From NCBI GenBank assembly GCA_947166105.1, contig CAMVCZ010000026.1, forward strand, positions 1-40,765: a stretch of DNA of 40,765 nucleotides, in the 5' to 3' direction. The position numbers were made by a program, and so were the translations under genes. The notes beneath the pieces were generated by a model. It had not been told where the DNA came from and did not search any database. It worked only from the letters and a program-made list of their open reading frames with translations. The DNA comes from an uncultured Bacteroidales bacterium (GTDB lineage Bacteria > Bacteroidota > Bacteroidia > Bacteroidales > F082). The first letter of the stretch is position 1; the number at the start of each line of letters is the position of its first letter. This document shows, in pieces, positions 33,366-40,743 of the stretch.

Positions 33366-33393
33366 TGTACTATGAGAATTATTCATACTTTTG
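33366..33393 (+). promoter_or_regulatory. Early (rightward) promoter
   Basis: TACTTTTG (33386-33393) is a -7 box with TTG at about 33365-33367, 18 bases upstream, as -33 box. It would drive the early operon from 33479 on. Its leader carries operator E, so a protein bound there could block both directions. Confidence 0.6.
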
Positions 33394-33419
33394 CACCGCA
33401 AAACAAAAAGTTATTGACG

Positions 33420-33448
33420 CAAAAATAGCAAAAAGGTATCTAACAAGT
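33420..33448 (-). promoter_or_regulatory. Repressor promoter with operator E
   Basis: The minus strand has ACTTGTTAGATAC (33448-33436) followed 21 bases from its start by TATTTTTG (33427-33420). Transcription would start near 33411 and cross the early promoter, giving a leader of about 100 nt to the repressor ATG. The operator inside the repressor's own promoter points to autoregulation. Confidence 0.65.
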
Positions 33449-33478
33449 GAAAAACTAACCAATAAAAATAAAAAAGGT

Positions 33479-33634
33479 ATGAGAACAATGCACAAAACAT
33501 CGAAAGTAAACAAGGCGAGAGCGATAGAGATTGCCGCCAACCACAACTGCGTATCGAAGGAGATTGCGCAAAACTACACCGACAGCGAACTTCGCGAAGT
33601 GCTTCGCGCACTCGGACTTAAAGCGGGATTCTGA
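33479..33634 (+). CDS. Small early protein
   Basis: From ATG 33479 (MRTMHKTSKVNKARAIEIAA) the protein has 51 residues; the longer frame reaches 33329 but that part lies upstream of the early promoter. It is a basic, helical protein with SKEIAQNYTDSELREVLRAL. It is the first gene after the early promoter, where Cro-like proteins are often found, but the sequence is too short for a sure HTH. Function unknown. Confidence 0.5.
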   Translation: MRTMHKTSKVNKARAIEIAANHNCVSKEIAQNYTDSELREVLRALGLKAGF

Positions 33635-33635
33635 C

Positions 33636-33857
33636 ATGATATCGTATTCGAAAGTGAGGATTGTGCGCGACAACCCATCCGCAGGCGAAGTAATAGTGTG
33701 CAAACAGTGTGGAAGCACTGCGATTGAGGACGGACGATGCACATATTGCGGAACAAGATACGGTGTGGTATCAGGCATCAAAGCAGCATCTCAAGAAGCC
33801 GTTGACAATCTTAATTCTATGATAACAGAAATTCAATCAAAAATTTATAATCAATGA
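33636..33857 (+). CDS. Small zinc-ribbon protein
   Basis: From ATG 33636 the 73-residue protein has CKQC (22-25) and CTYC (35-38), two pairs ten residues apart, which form a zinc ribbon. The C-terminal part (SQEAVDNLNSMITEIQSKIY) is a helix. It begins one base after the stop of the preceding gene and overlaps the next by four bases. A small nucleic-acid- or protein-binding early protein; role unknown. Confidence 0.65.
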   Translation: MISYSKVRIVRDNPSAGEVIVCKQCGSTAIEDGRCTYCGTRYGVVSGIKAASQEAVDNLNSMITEIQSKIYNQ

Positions 33858-34093
33858 ACAAAACATTTATTGAACTCTACAATGAGAGTAAAAGCAAGCC
33901 CACACCTGCACAAGAGTTTGTTGCGGAGGTGGCAAGGATTACCCACCGCTCCGAAACGACCGTGAGGATGTGGCTGGCAGGCAACCAAGTACCCGATTCG
34001 CTCGTCCAAAGCGTCATCGCCGACCACTTCAATGTGGATATGGCCGGACTGTTCCCCGATGCTGAACCCAACGAGGAAGGAGGCCGGCAATGA
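33854..34093 (+). CDS. Small HTH DNA-binding protein
   Basis: The 79-residue protein reads TPAQEFVAEVARITHRSETT then VRMWLAGNQVPDSLVQSVIA (about 17-56), a helix-turn-helix with a recognition helix around TTVRMWLAG, and ends DMAGLFPDAEPNEEG. It is likely an early regulator, perhaps Cro-like. It overlaps both neighbours by four bases. Confidence 0.6.
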   Translation: MNKTFIELYNESKSKPTPAQEFVAEVARITHRSETTVRMWLAGNQVPDSLVQSVIADHFNVDMAGLFPDAEPNEEGGRQ

Positions 34094-34404
34094 AAAACAA
34101 CGCAACCAAGACGCAATCATCAGCCAACGCAACCAAGAAGCAACCATCGGCCAGCATCGCCGAGGCCACGGTGTCGCAGGGCTATTTGCCAGGGGTTTCA
34201 AACCGACTGAAATTCACGGCAAAGTGCGGCACCGTGGAGCGGTCGCTGACCTTTCCAATCAACGCCGAAATCGAGGATTGGATTTGGGCGGTGTATTCGC
34301 TTTACGGCGAGCCTGAAGTGGAACCCGAGGACACCTTCGAGCTGGAGGGCAGCGGCAAGATGAAAATCACATTGAGCATCGTGAACTTCAAAAAGACTTT
34401 CTGA
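34090..34404 (+). CDS. Small early protein, unknown
   Basis: A 104-residue protein with a Thr/Asn/Lys-rich, probably disordered N-terminus (NNATKTQSSANATKKQPSAS) and a beta-rich C-terminal part (FTAKCGTVERSLTFPINAEI; MKITLSIVNFKK). No family recognised. Overlap with both neighbours shows it is part of the early operon. Confidence 0.55.
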   Translation: MKNNATKTQSSANATKKQPSASIAEATVSQGYLPGVSNRLKFTAKCGTVERSLTFPINAEIEDWIWAVYSLYGEPEVEPEDTFELEGSGKMKITLSIVNFKKTF

Positions 34405-34406
34405 CC

Positions 34407-34553
34407 ATGAAGACATTAGTAGTATTCAGAGACTGCCACGCCAAGCACAACATCGTTTGGCCTGACTGCAACCCCACGGACGAGGATTTCGTGCGCCGCT
34501 ATGCCGCCAAGCGGGGCTGGTTGGTGGCCGTTAGAAAGAGAGGCGCAAAATGA
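34407..34553 (+). CDS. 48-residue early protein
   Basis: ATG 34407 opens a 48-residue frame, MKTLVVFRDCHAKHNIVWPD at the start and LVAVRKRGAK at the end. It fills the gap between two coupled genes, starts two bases after the preceding stop, and its stop overlaps the next start (ATGA), which supports it as real. Function unknown. Confidence 0.55.
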   Translation: MKTLVVFRDCHAKHNIVWPDCNPTDEDFVRRYAAKRGWLVAVRKRGAK

Positions 34554-34849
34554 GCATCGAGGAAAGGCTGGAGCGGATTGAGCGGATTTTGGTGATTGGC
34601 AGCAAGGAAGCCTTGAACACCAGCGAAGTCGCCCTGATGCTCGATGTGGCCGTGCAGACCGTGCGAAACCTGATGCACGACAAGGCCATCCCCTACTACA
34701 AGCGCGGGGGCAAGGCCTATTTCAGGAAATCCGAAATCGAGGATTGGATGCTGAAAGGGCAAAGGATAGTGAGCAACGAGGAAATCGCCTCCAAGGCATC
34801 CACCTACATAGCAATCAAGAGAATGAACACCAAATCAATGCAACAATGA
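34550..34849 (+). CDS. Excisionase-like MerR/HTH_17 DNA-binding protein
   Basis: The 99-residue protein has an N-terminal coiled-coil helix (MSIEERLERIERIL), then the winged HTH_17 pattern LNTSEVALMLDVAVQTVRNL (about 22-41) with HDKAIPYYKRGGKAYFRKSE (about 43-62) and a DWML close. This is the usual form of small DNA-binding proteins of excisionase type in Bacteroidales mobile elements. It may act in excision or in early regulation. The stop overlaps the ATPase start. Confidence 0.75.
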   Translation: MSIEERLERIERILVIGSKEALNTSEVALMLDVAVQTVRNLMHDKAIPYYKRGGKAYFRKSEIEDWMLKGQRIVSNEEIASKASTYIAIKRMNTKSMQQ

Positions 34850-36792
34850 AAAAAGTAATCATCAAGAAACTTTCCCTTTTGAATTTCAAGGGAATCAGGG
34901 AGTTGGAAATCAACTTCAACGAGTCGGTCACGAGCATTTCAGGCAGGAATGGCTCGGGCAAAACCACCGTTTTCGATGCCTTCACATGGTTGATGTTCGG
35001 CAAGGATAGCGAAGACCGCAAGGCTTTCAACATCAAGACGCTGGATGCCAGCGGCAAGGCCATCGATAAAATCCCGCATGAGGTGACGGCCATTATTGAG
35101 GTGAACGGCGAGGCCGTGACCCTTTGCCGCCGCTTCAAAGAGAAATGGGTGCGCAAGCGTGGCTCCGTCAAGGATGAATTCACGGGGCATGAGGAGGAAC
35201 GCCTTTACAATGACGTGCCTATGTCGGTGAAGGATTGGACGGAGAAAATCAACGCCATCTGCACCGAGGAAACATTCAAGTTCATCACCAACCCGAACTA
35301 CTTTCCAATGCAGAAGGCCGATGTCCAGCGTGCAATGCTGATGCGTATGGCCGGAAATGTGAGCGATGAGGAAATCGCCTTCGGGAACGATGATTTCCAG
35401 CGTTTGCTGGGTCAGTTGTCGGGTAAGACGATGGAGGAATACAAACGCGAGATTGCCGCCAAGAAACGCACCATCAAGGCCGAAATCGAGACCATACCAG
35501 CCCGTATCGAGGAATGCAAGAGGATGATGCCTGAATCGGAGAATTGGAGCGAGCTGGAGGCCGAACTTGAAGGCAGGCAGATACTCCTTGCCAAGGTCGA
35601 AGGCCAAATCAGCGACAAGGCGACTGCCTTCAATGAGGCCAACAACGAGAGGATGAAGAAGTCGAAGCGTGTCGGCGAGCTGAAGTCCGAGAGGATGGAT
35701 TTGGAGTTCAAGATTAAGGAAAGAGTTCAAGCCGACTACAACGAGCAAAGAAACAAGCAGCTTGACCTTCAAAGGCAGGTGGCCAATGACGAAAGGGAGT
35801 TGGCGGACACGAAAAAGGCGTTGGCTGGCTACGAAAGCGACCTTGAACGCATGAAGACCAAAAAAGAAGCCCTTATCAAAGAGTGGCGCGAAATCAACGC
35901 AAGGGTGTTGCGGTTCGATGAAAACGCCTTCGTGTGCCCCACCTGTGGCCGTCAGTTGGAGATTGACGACATCGAACGCAAGCAGGGCGAAATGACAGCC
36001 AAATTCAACACGAGGAAAGCCGCCGACCTCGATGAAAACAACCGCAAGGGGAAGGAAATGAAGGAGCGAATGACGGCGATTGAGGCGTTGATTGGCGGCG
36101 CAAAGAAGCTCATTGGCGATTTGGATGAAAAGATTGCCAAGGAAAAGGCAAATGAACTCTATGCCGCCACCCTGACCGCCCCCGATGCGACCCCAGCGAT
36201 TGAGGCCGATGCCGAGTACCAGCGACTGACCTCCGAGATTGCGGCTTTGGAAAAGGAATTGGCAGAGCCAATCCAATCTCCTGAAACGGCGGAGTTGTCG
36301 GAGCGCAAAAGGCAGTACACCGCCGATATTGACGAAATGAAGGCCAAGCTGGCCAAGCGCGACACCATCAACCGCACCAACCAGCGAATCAGCGAGTTGG
36401 AAACCCAGCTTCGCAACCAAAGCGATGAATTGAGCGGCCTTGAAGGAATCGAGTTCACGATGGCCGCATTCTCAAAGGCAAGGATTGAGGCCGTGGAAAG
36501 CCGTATCAACCACCTTTTCAGCATTGTGAGGTTCAAGATGTTTGAGACCCAAATCAACGGCGGCGAGGTGGAGACCTGCGAGGCCACGGTGGACGGTGTG
36601 CCTTACAGCGACCTGAACAATGCCATGAAGATAAACGCCGGTCTCGACATCATCAACGCAATATGCAAGTCGGAAGGCGTGACCGCACCCATATTCATCG
36701 ACAATGCGGAGAGCATCAATGAGTTGATGCCGACCGAATCGCAGATGATTAGGCTGGTCGTGACCGAGGACGATACACTTATAGTTCAATAA
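34846..36792 (+). CDS. Rad50/SbcC-like AAA ATPase
   Basis: From ATG 34846 (the frame extends to 34744 but ATGA coupling marks this start) the 648-residue protein has Walker A GRNGSGKTT (33-41), long coiled coils (about 180-360 and 380-540) around a zinc-hook-like CPTCGRQL (about 364-371), and a C-terminal part with LNNAMKINAGLDIINA as signature-like motif and IFIDNAESI in the Walker B place, where the catalytic acidic residue after Asp is Asn. This is the SMC/Rad50 layout in a small form. It lies before RecT and an MBL nuclease, so it is likely part of a phage recombination module. Confidence 0.85.
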   Translation: MKKVIIKKLSLLNFKGIRELEINFNESVTSISGRNGSGKTTVFDAFTWLMFGKDSEDRKAFNIKTLDASGKAIDKIPHEVTAIIEVNGEAVTLCRRFKEKWVRKRGSVKDEFTGHEEERLYNDVPMSVKDWTEKINAICTEETFKFITNPNYFPMQKADVQRAMLMRMAGNVSDEEIAFGNDDFQRLLGQLSGKTMEEYKREIAAKKRTIKAEIETIPARIEECKRMMPESENWSELEAELEGRQILLAKVEGQISDKATAFNEANNERMKKSKRVGELKSERMDLEFKIKERVQADYNEQRNKQLDLQRQVANDERELADTKKALAGYESDLERMKTKKEALIKEWREINARVLRFDENAFVCPTCGRQLEIDDIERKQGEMTAKFNTRKAADLDENNRKGKEMKERMTAIEALIGGAKKLIGDLDEKIAKEKANELYAATLTAPDATPAIEADAEYQRLTSEIAALEKELAEPIQSPETAELSERKRQYTADIDEMKAKLAKRDTINRTNQRISELETQLRNQSDELSGLEGIEFTMAAFSKARIEAVESRINHLFSIVRFKMFETQINGGEVETCEATVDGVPYSDLNNAMKINAGLDIINAICKSEGVTAPIFIDNAESINELMPTESQMIRLVVTEDDTLIVQ

Positions 36793-36812
36793 CCAATCAA
36801 ATTTTCAACACA

Positions 36813-37754
36813 ATGGAAAACAACAAACAAACCCAAGCGGTTGCCCAGCAGCAACCAAAGCCCGTTGACCTACTTAAATCGGTCATCAGGGCTGAAAGCG
36901 TACAACAGCAGTTCCAAAACGCCCTTGGCAAACACAAGGACGAATTCGTGGCCTCCCTGATTGATCTCTACACGGGCGACCCTCAACTTCAAAGATGCAA
37001 GCCTCAGGCGGTGGTGGCCGAGGCATTGAGAGCCGCCACCATGCGCCTTGCCCTGAACAAGGCATTGGGCTTTGCCTACATCATCGTTTTCAACAACTCG
37101 GTAAAAGACCCCGCCACGGGTCAGTGGACGAAGGTGCCGACCCCTACCTTCGTGCCTGGTTACAAGGGCTACATCCAACTTGCCATGAGGACGGGGCAGT
37201 ACCGCACCATCAACGCCGATATGGTGTACGAGGGCGAGCTTCGCAACGTGGATAAGCTGTCGGGTACCATCGCCTTTGACGGCGAAAAGAAGTCGGATAA
37301 GGTGGTCGGCTACTTTTGCTATTTCGAGCTGTTGAACGGCTTTTCCAAGGTGCTTTACATGAGCGTTGAGGATATGGCCAAATACGCCCTGCGTTACAGC
37401 CCATCGTTCAAGGGTAAGGAAAAGCCTACCTTTGACGCTCTTGTCAAGCAGGCGCAGTCGGGTCAGGTGTCAAGTGAAGTCGGTTGGAAAGGCAATTTCA
37501 ACGACATGGCCTTGAAGACCGTAATCCGCCGCCTCTTGTCGAAGTACGGCTACCTTTCAATCGAAATGATGAACGTGATTGCCAAGGATGACGATGAGGC
37601 CATGAGCGACCGCAACGGCCTGATTGCCGAGAACGCCAATGCCGAGGTGCTGCCAGCCGATACCGCTACCTATGAGGAAATCGACCCAGCCACGGGCGAA
37701 ATCAAGGAAAGTGCCGCCGATGGTGGCGAGACCAAACAACCCGATTGGGCGTAA
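36813..37754 (+). CDS. recT: RecT-family single-strand annealing protein
   Basis: The 313-residue protein has features of RecT: QRCKPQAVVAEALRAATMRL (about 54-73), LGFAYIIVFNNS, PTFVPGYKGYIQLAMRTGQY (about 110-129) and EVGWKGNFNDMALKTVIRRL (about 223-242), with an acidic C-terminal tail. It anneals complementary single strands in phage recombination and replication. The next gene's start overlaps its stop (TAATG), pointing to joint function with the MBL-fold nuclease. Confidence 0.92.
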   Translation: MENNKQTQAVAQQQPKPVDLLKSVIRAESVQQQFQNALGKHKDEFVASLIDLYTGDPQLQRCKPQAVVAEALRAATMRLALNKALGFAYIIVFNNSVKDPATGQWTKVPTPTFVPGYKGYIQLAMRTGQYRTINADMVYEGELRNVDKLSGTIAFDGEKKSDKVVGYFCYFELLNGFSKVLYMSVEDMAKYALRYSPSFKGKEKPTFDALVKQAQSGQVSSEVGWKGNFNDMALKTVIRRLLSKYGYLSIEMMNVIAKDDDEAMSDRNGLIAENANAEVLPADTATYEEIDPATGEIKESAADGGETKQPDWA

Positions 37755-38509
37755 TGATGGAGGGGCTTGGAATGAGAATGACGTGCTTGGGTTCGGGTTC
37801 ATCGGGTAATTGCTACCTTTTGGAGGCCGCTGACGGGGTTTTGATGCTGGAGGCGGGTGTTCGCTTCAATGAAGTGAAAAAAGCCCTCAGATTCAAGATT
37901 TCGGGCATCGTGGGCTGTTTGGTCACACATGAGCATAAAGACCATTCCAAGTCCCTAAAAGATGTCATCGGGTGCGGAATCAGGGTGCTTGCCTTGGATG
38001 AGGTGTTCCAAAGCCAAGGCATCGCAAACCGCGCCTTCTGCAAGTCGATTGAGCCGATGCACGGCTACAAGGTGGGTGGCTTCAAGGTGTTTGCCTTCCC
38101 CGTTGCCCACGATGTGCCGTGTGTCGGCTTTATGATTGAGCATGAGGAAATGGGCAAGCTGCTGTTTGTGACCGACACAATGATGCTGGAGTACCGAATC
38201 CCCAGCCTAAACCATGTCATGCTGGAGGCCAACTACGCCGATGACATCTTGCAGTACAACATCGACCACGGCATTGTCCCCAATGCGATGCGTGACCGCC
38301 TCCTTCACTCACACATGGAGCTGCAGACGGCGAAGGGCGTTATAAGAGCCAATGACATGGCCGGTGTGAACGAAGTGATATTGATACACCTTTCAGGCAA
38401 CAATAGCGATGCAGGGCGGTTTGAGCGCGAAATCAGCGAGGTTTCGGGCAAGCCGACCTACATCGCCATGGCCGGAATGACAATCGACCTATCAAAGACC
38501 CCCTTTTGA
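37754..38509 (+). CDS. MBL-fold nuclease, YycJ-like, RecT partner
   Basis: From ATG 37754 (internal ATGs at 37772 and 37778 are alternatives) the 251-residue protein has the metal-binding motif THEHKDHS (58-65) and LGSGSSGNCYLLEA (12-25), which are typical of YycJ/VicX-type metallo-beta-lactamase-fold hydrolases. Beside RecT such proteins are thought to supply the exonuclease that makes single strands. The role is an inference from pairing; the fold is clear. Confidence 0.85.
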   Translation: MMEGLGMRMTCLGSGSSGNCYLLEAADGVLMLEAGVRFNEVKKALRFKISGIVGCLVTHEHKDHSKSLKDVIGCGIRVLALDEVFQSQGIANRAFCKSIEPMHGYKVGGFKVFAFPVAHDVPCVGFMIEHEEMGKLLFVTDTMMLEYRIPSLNHVMLEANYADDILQYNIDHGIVPNAMRDRLLHSHMELQTAKGVIRANDMAGVNEVILIHLSGNNSDAGRFEREISEVSGKPTYIAMAGMTIDLSKTPF

Positions 38510-38510
38510 C

Positions 38511-38723
38511 ATGAGGAAAGTGCCTAACGATATGGTTACAACGCTGCTTCGGTGCCTTCCCGTCATCCTTGAAAACGTGGATGCCAGCAAAGGCAGCACG
38601 AAGCTACTGAACGCAATTAGACTGACCAAAAAAGAGATTACCAAACTTCAAAAAATCGAACAAGATGGAAAACAACAACAAAGAACTGAAAATCAGTGCG
38701 GAGAACGCCCTGAAAGCCTATAA
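38511..38723 (+). CDS. Small early protein overlapping DGR target 2
   Basis: A 70-residue helical protein (MRKVPNDMVTTLLRCLPVIL) with basic helices (LTKKEITKLQKIEQ). It starts one base after the MBL gene stop, and its 3' end overlaps the start of the DGR target by 59 bases in another frame. The overlap is longer than elsewhere in the operon, so either this or the start of the next gene could be shorter. Confidence 0.5.
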   Translation: MRKVPNDMVTTLLRCLPVILENVDASKGSTKLLNAIRLTKKEITKLQKIEQDGKQQQRTENQCGERPESL

Positions 38724-39255
38724 CGCCACCGATGACAACGGCAAGGAATTGCTGGAGCATCTTTTTGGTAGAGAGGTATTTGCGCCCAAAAACATCATGG
38801 AGAAGGTGAAAACCTTTGAGGATGCCGTTGATGTGATTGGAACGGAACATCCGTACATCAAAGCCTTGAAGAATCATCAGAATATGTTTGACGGAGCGGA
38901 TGGAAACGAGGATGTGGATGCCTTCCTGAAGCTGCGTATCGTTACCGCCGCCCTCAATGAGGGTTGGAAACCCAAGTTTGACGGCGATGAACGCCGCTGG
39001 TACCCGTACTTCTACATCTATACCAAAGAGGAATACGACCGCCTCGATGAGGATGACAAAAAGGAGTGCCGTGTTGTCGGTCGTGCGGGCGGCAGCGCCT
39101 ACGTGAGCGGCGGTGTCGTTTATGCGAATGCGGCCTATGCGTGGTCGTGCTCGGGTACGTATCTCGGTTCCCGTCTTGCCTTCAGGACGGAGGAATTGGC
39201 GGAGTATTGTGGAAAACAATTCATTGACCTTTGGATTGACTTCTTGTTGTTATAA
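38665..39255 (+). CDS. Early-region protein with DGR variable repeat, DGR target 2
   Basis: The 196-residue protein has a helical N-terminal domain (LKISAENALKAYNATDDNGK; LEHLFGREVF; KTFEDAVDVIGTEHPYIKAL), an aromatic segment RRWYPYFYIYTKEEYDRL (about 112-129), then the variable repeat (about residues 135-172) and a conserved end (EELAEYCGKQFIDLWIDFLL). The lectin-like GGVVYANAAYAWSCSG and GSRLAF scaffold matches that of the tail fibre end. No signal peptide, membrane segment or virion-like feature is seen. It lies between recombination and replication genes, so it is probably made early in the cell. Its stop overlaps the next start (TAATG). The binding partner of the diversified face is unknown. 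Confidence 0.85.
   Translation: MENNNKELKISAENALKAYNATDDNGKELLEHLFGREVFAPKNIMEKVKTFEDAVDVIGTEHPYIKALKNHQNMFDGADGNEDVDAFLKLRIVTAALNEGWKPKFDGDERRWYPYFYIYTKEEYDRLDEDDKKECRVVGRAGGSAYVSGGVVYANAAYAWSCSGTYLGSRLAFRTEELAEYCGKQFIDLWIDFLLL
39066..39179 (+). repeat. DGR variable repeat 2 (VR2)
   Basis: Aligns without gaps over the same 114 bp as the template at 22748-22861. Fourteen differences lie at template adenines; five lie elsewhere: GGC to GGT (silent), codon CGG to TGC and codon GTT to TAT. After the repeat the sequence shares GCCTTCAGG with VR1 and not with the template. The copy is 16.2 kb from the template. Confidence 0.92.
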
Positions 39256-40085
39256 TGGCTGGCTGGATAAAAATAAGTCGTGACATTGTCAACCATTGGC
39301 TTTGGCAGGATAAGCCATTTTCCCGCGGGCAGGCATGGATTGACCTTTTGCTGATGGCAGCATGGAAAGAGCGCATTTTCTTTGTGCGTGGCATCCGTGT
39401 TGAACAGCATCGGGGCGATGTGTGCCTGTCCGTCAGGGAAATGTGTGAAAGATGGCATTGGTCAAATGGTAAGGTAATCCGATTCTTGAATGAACTTGAA
39501 ACAGCACAGCAGATAACACAACAAAAATCGAATGTAATTAACACAATATCAATAGTTAATTACGACAAGTACCAAATGGATAACACAACAGATGAAACAA
39601 CAAACCAAACAGCAGATGACACAACAAACGACACAACAAACGGCACAACCATAGAAGAATTAATGAATAATAAAGAAGGAAAGAATAATAGTGAGCAATC
39701 AGAGATTGCTTCATCGGGGTGCGTTGCACCGCCGACCCCGCAAGAGGTTGTCAACTATGAAAAACTCATTGTTTTCTTTAATGAAAAAACGAAGGGGTGT
39801 TTTGGTTTGTTGCGTTCGCCACTTGGAGAGACCCGCAAGAAACAAGTGAGGGCGAGGGTGGCCGCTTACGGCAAAAAAGCCCTTGAAGAAGTGATTGAAA
39901 AAGCCGCCGCCTCCGATTTCCTCCGTGGAAACAACAAGCGTGGTTTCATTGCCTCCTTCGATTGGATTATCAAGCCCAGCAACTTCGAGAAAATCCTATC
40001 GGGGAATTATGACAACAAAGATGGTCAGGCACGGACATCTTCAGGCCGTGACCTGATTGGTACAAACTTCATAGATAGAGATTGA
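39255..40085 (+). CDS. DnaD/O-like replication initiator
   Basis: The 276-residue protein begins MAGWIKISRDIVNHWLWQDK with a winged-helix domain (about 1-100; VREMCERWHWSNGKVIRFLN), followed by a Thr/Asn-rich linker (about 110-150) and a C-terminal helical domain with YGKKALEEVIEKAAASDFLR and GFIASFDWIIKPSNFEKILS (about 235-254). The latter resembles the DnaD-type end common to phage replication proteins. It precedes a DnaC-like loader by one base, the classic O/P arrangement. Repeats in the linker-coding part may be the origin. Confidence 0.8.
   Translation: MAGWIKISRDIVNHWLWQDKPFSRGQAWIDLLLMAAWKERIFFVRGIRVEQHRGDVCLSVREMCERWHWSNGKVIRFLNELETAQQITQQKSNVINTISIVNYDKYQMDNTTDETTNQTADDTTNDTTNGTTIEELMNNKEGKNNSEQSEIASSGCVAPPTPQEVVNYEKLIVFFNEKTKGCFGLLRSPLGETRKKQVRARVAAYGKKALEEVIEKAAASDFLRGNNKRGFIASFDWIIKPSNFEKILSGNYDNKDGQARTSSGRDLIGTNFIDRD
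39594..39690. other. Candidate replication origin (iteron-like repeats with AT-rich flank)
   Basis: GAAACAACAAAC (39594-39605) and two copies of GACACAACAAAC (39618-39629 and 39630-39641) are spaced by multiples of 12, with related AACACAACA units at about 39515-39585. A purine-rich AT tract follows (about 39651-39690). Repeats plus AT-rich DNA inside the initiator gene match the lambda origin layout. Confidence 0.35.
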
Positions 40086-40086
40086 T

Positions 40087-40743
40087 ATGGAAATTATTGA
40101 CAATCCGAATTGGAACAAATTGGACTTCATCAATAAGCGTGAACGCTTTTGCCTCCCGATGTCCGAGAATGACCTAATCAACGCCCTGACCCGTGCCTAT
40201 AATACGGAGGTGGTCGCAAGGGGTAATAAGCTGGAGGCCATACCGAGAACCGCCATTGAAAAATGCGCTCAATGGCTGGCCTCAAAGGATGGCCGTGTCG
40301 GCTTGCTGCTTTATGGCACGGTCGGGACGGGTAAGACTACCATGCTGAATGCTATTTGCCGCGTCATCAACACCTTCGCCAAGCCATCGTATTCCGATGT
40401 CACCCTGAATGAGGATAAGACAGCGGCCGTGAAGGTAATCAGGGCAAAGGATGTGGTTTTGGCTTGGCAGGATAACAAAGTGCTTTACAAACAAATGTGT
40501 GGCACGGAGTTGCTTGGGATTGATGAGTTCGGTGTCGAGGCCATTGATGTCAATACCTATGGCAATACCAATGAGCCAATCATCGACCTTCTTTCCACCC
40601 GATATGACAAACAAAAGTGTACCCTGATATCATCGAACCTTGACATTGAGACCATTGGCGACCGCTACGGCGCGAGGCTTCAGGATAGGTTTGTGGAAAT
40701 GTTCAAGACCATTGCCTTCACCGGAAAATCCTACCGAAAATGA
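40087..40743 (+). CDS. DnaC-like helicase loader ATPase
   Basis: The 218-residue protein has Walker A GTVGTGKTT (77-85), Walker B LLGIDEFG (142-149) and a C-terminal RYGARLQDRFVEMFKTIAFTG (about 193-213; sensor/arginine-finger region), the order of DnaC/IstB loaders. It would load the replicative helicase at the phage origin together with the DnaD-like protein just upstream. Confidence 0.88.
   Translation: MEIIDNPNWNKLDFINKRERFCLPMSENDLINALTRAYNTEVVARGNKLEAIPRTAIEKCAQWLASKDGRVGLLLYGTVGTGKTTMLNAICRVINTFAKPSYSDVTLNEDKTAAVKVIRAKDVVLAWQDNKVLYKQMCGTELLGIDEFGVEAIDVNTYGNTNEPIIDLLSTRYDKQKCTLISSNLDIETIGDRYGARLQDRFVEMFKTIAFTGKSYRK

Noticed and set aside
34939..36420. 493-codon minus-strand frame inside the Rad50-like gene
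   Set aside because: The plus-strand frame has Walker A, zinc hook and coiled coils; the antisense frame has none and is an artefact of coiled-coil codon use.
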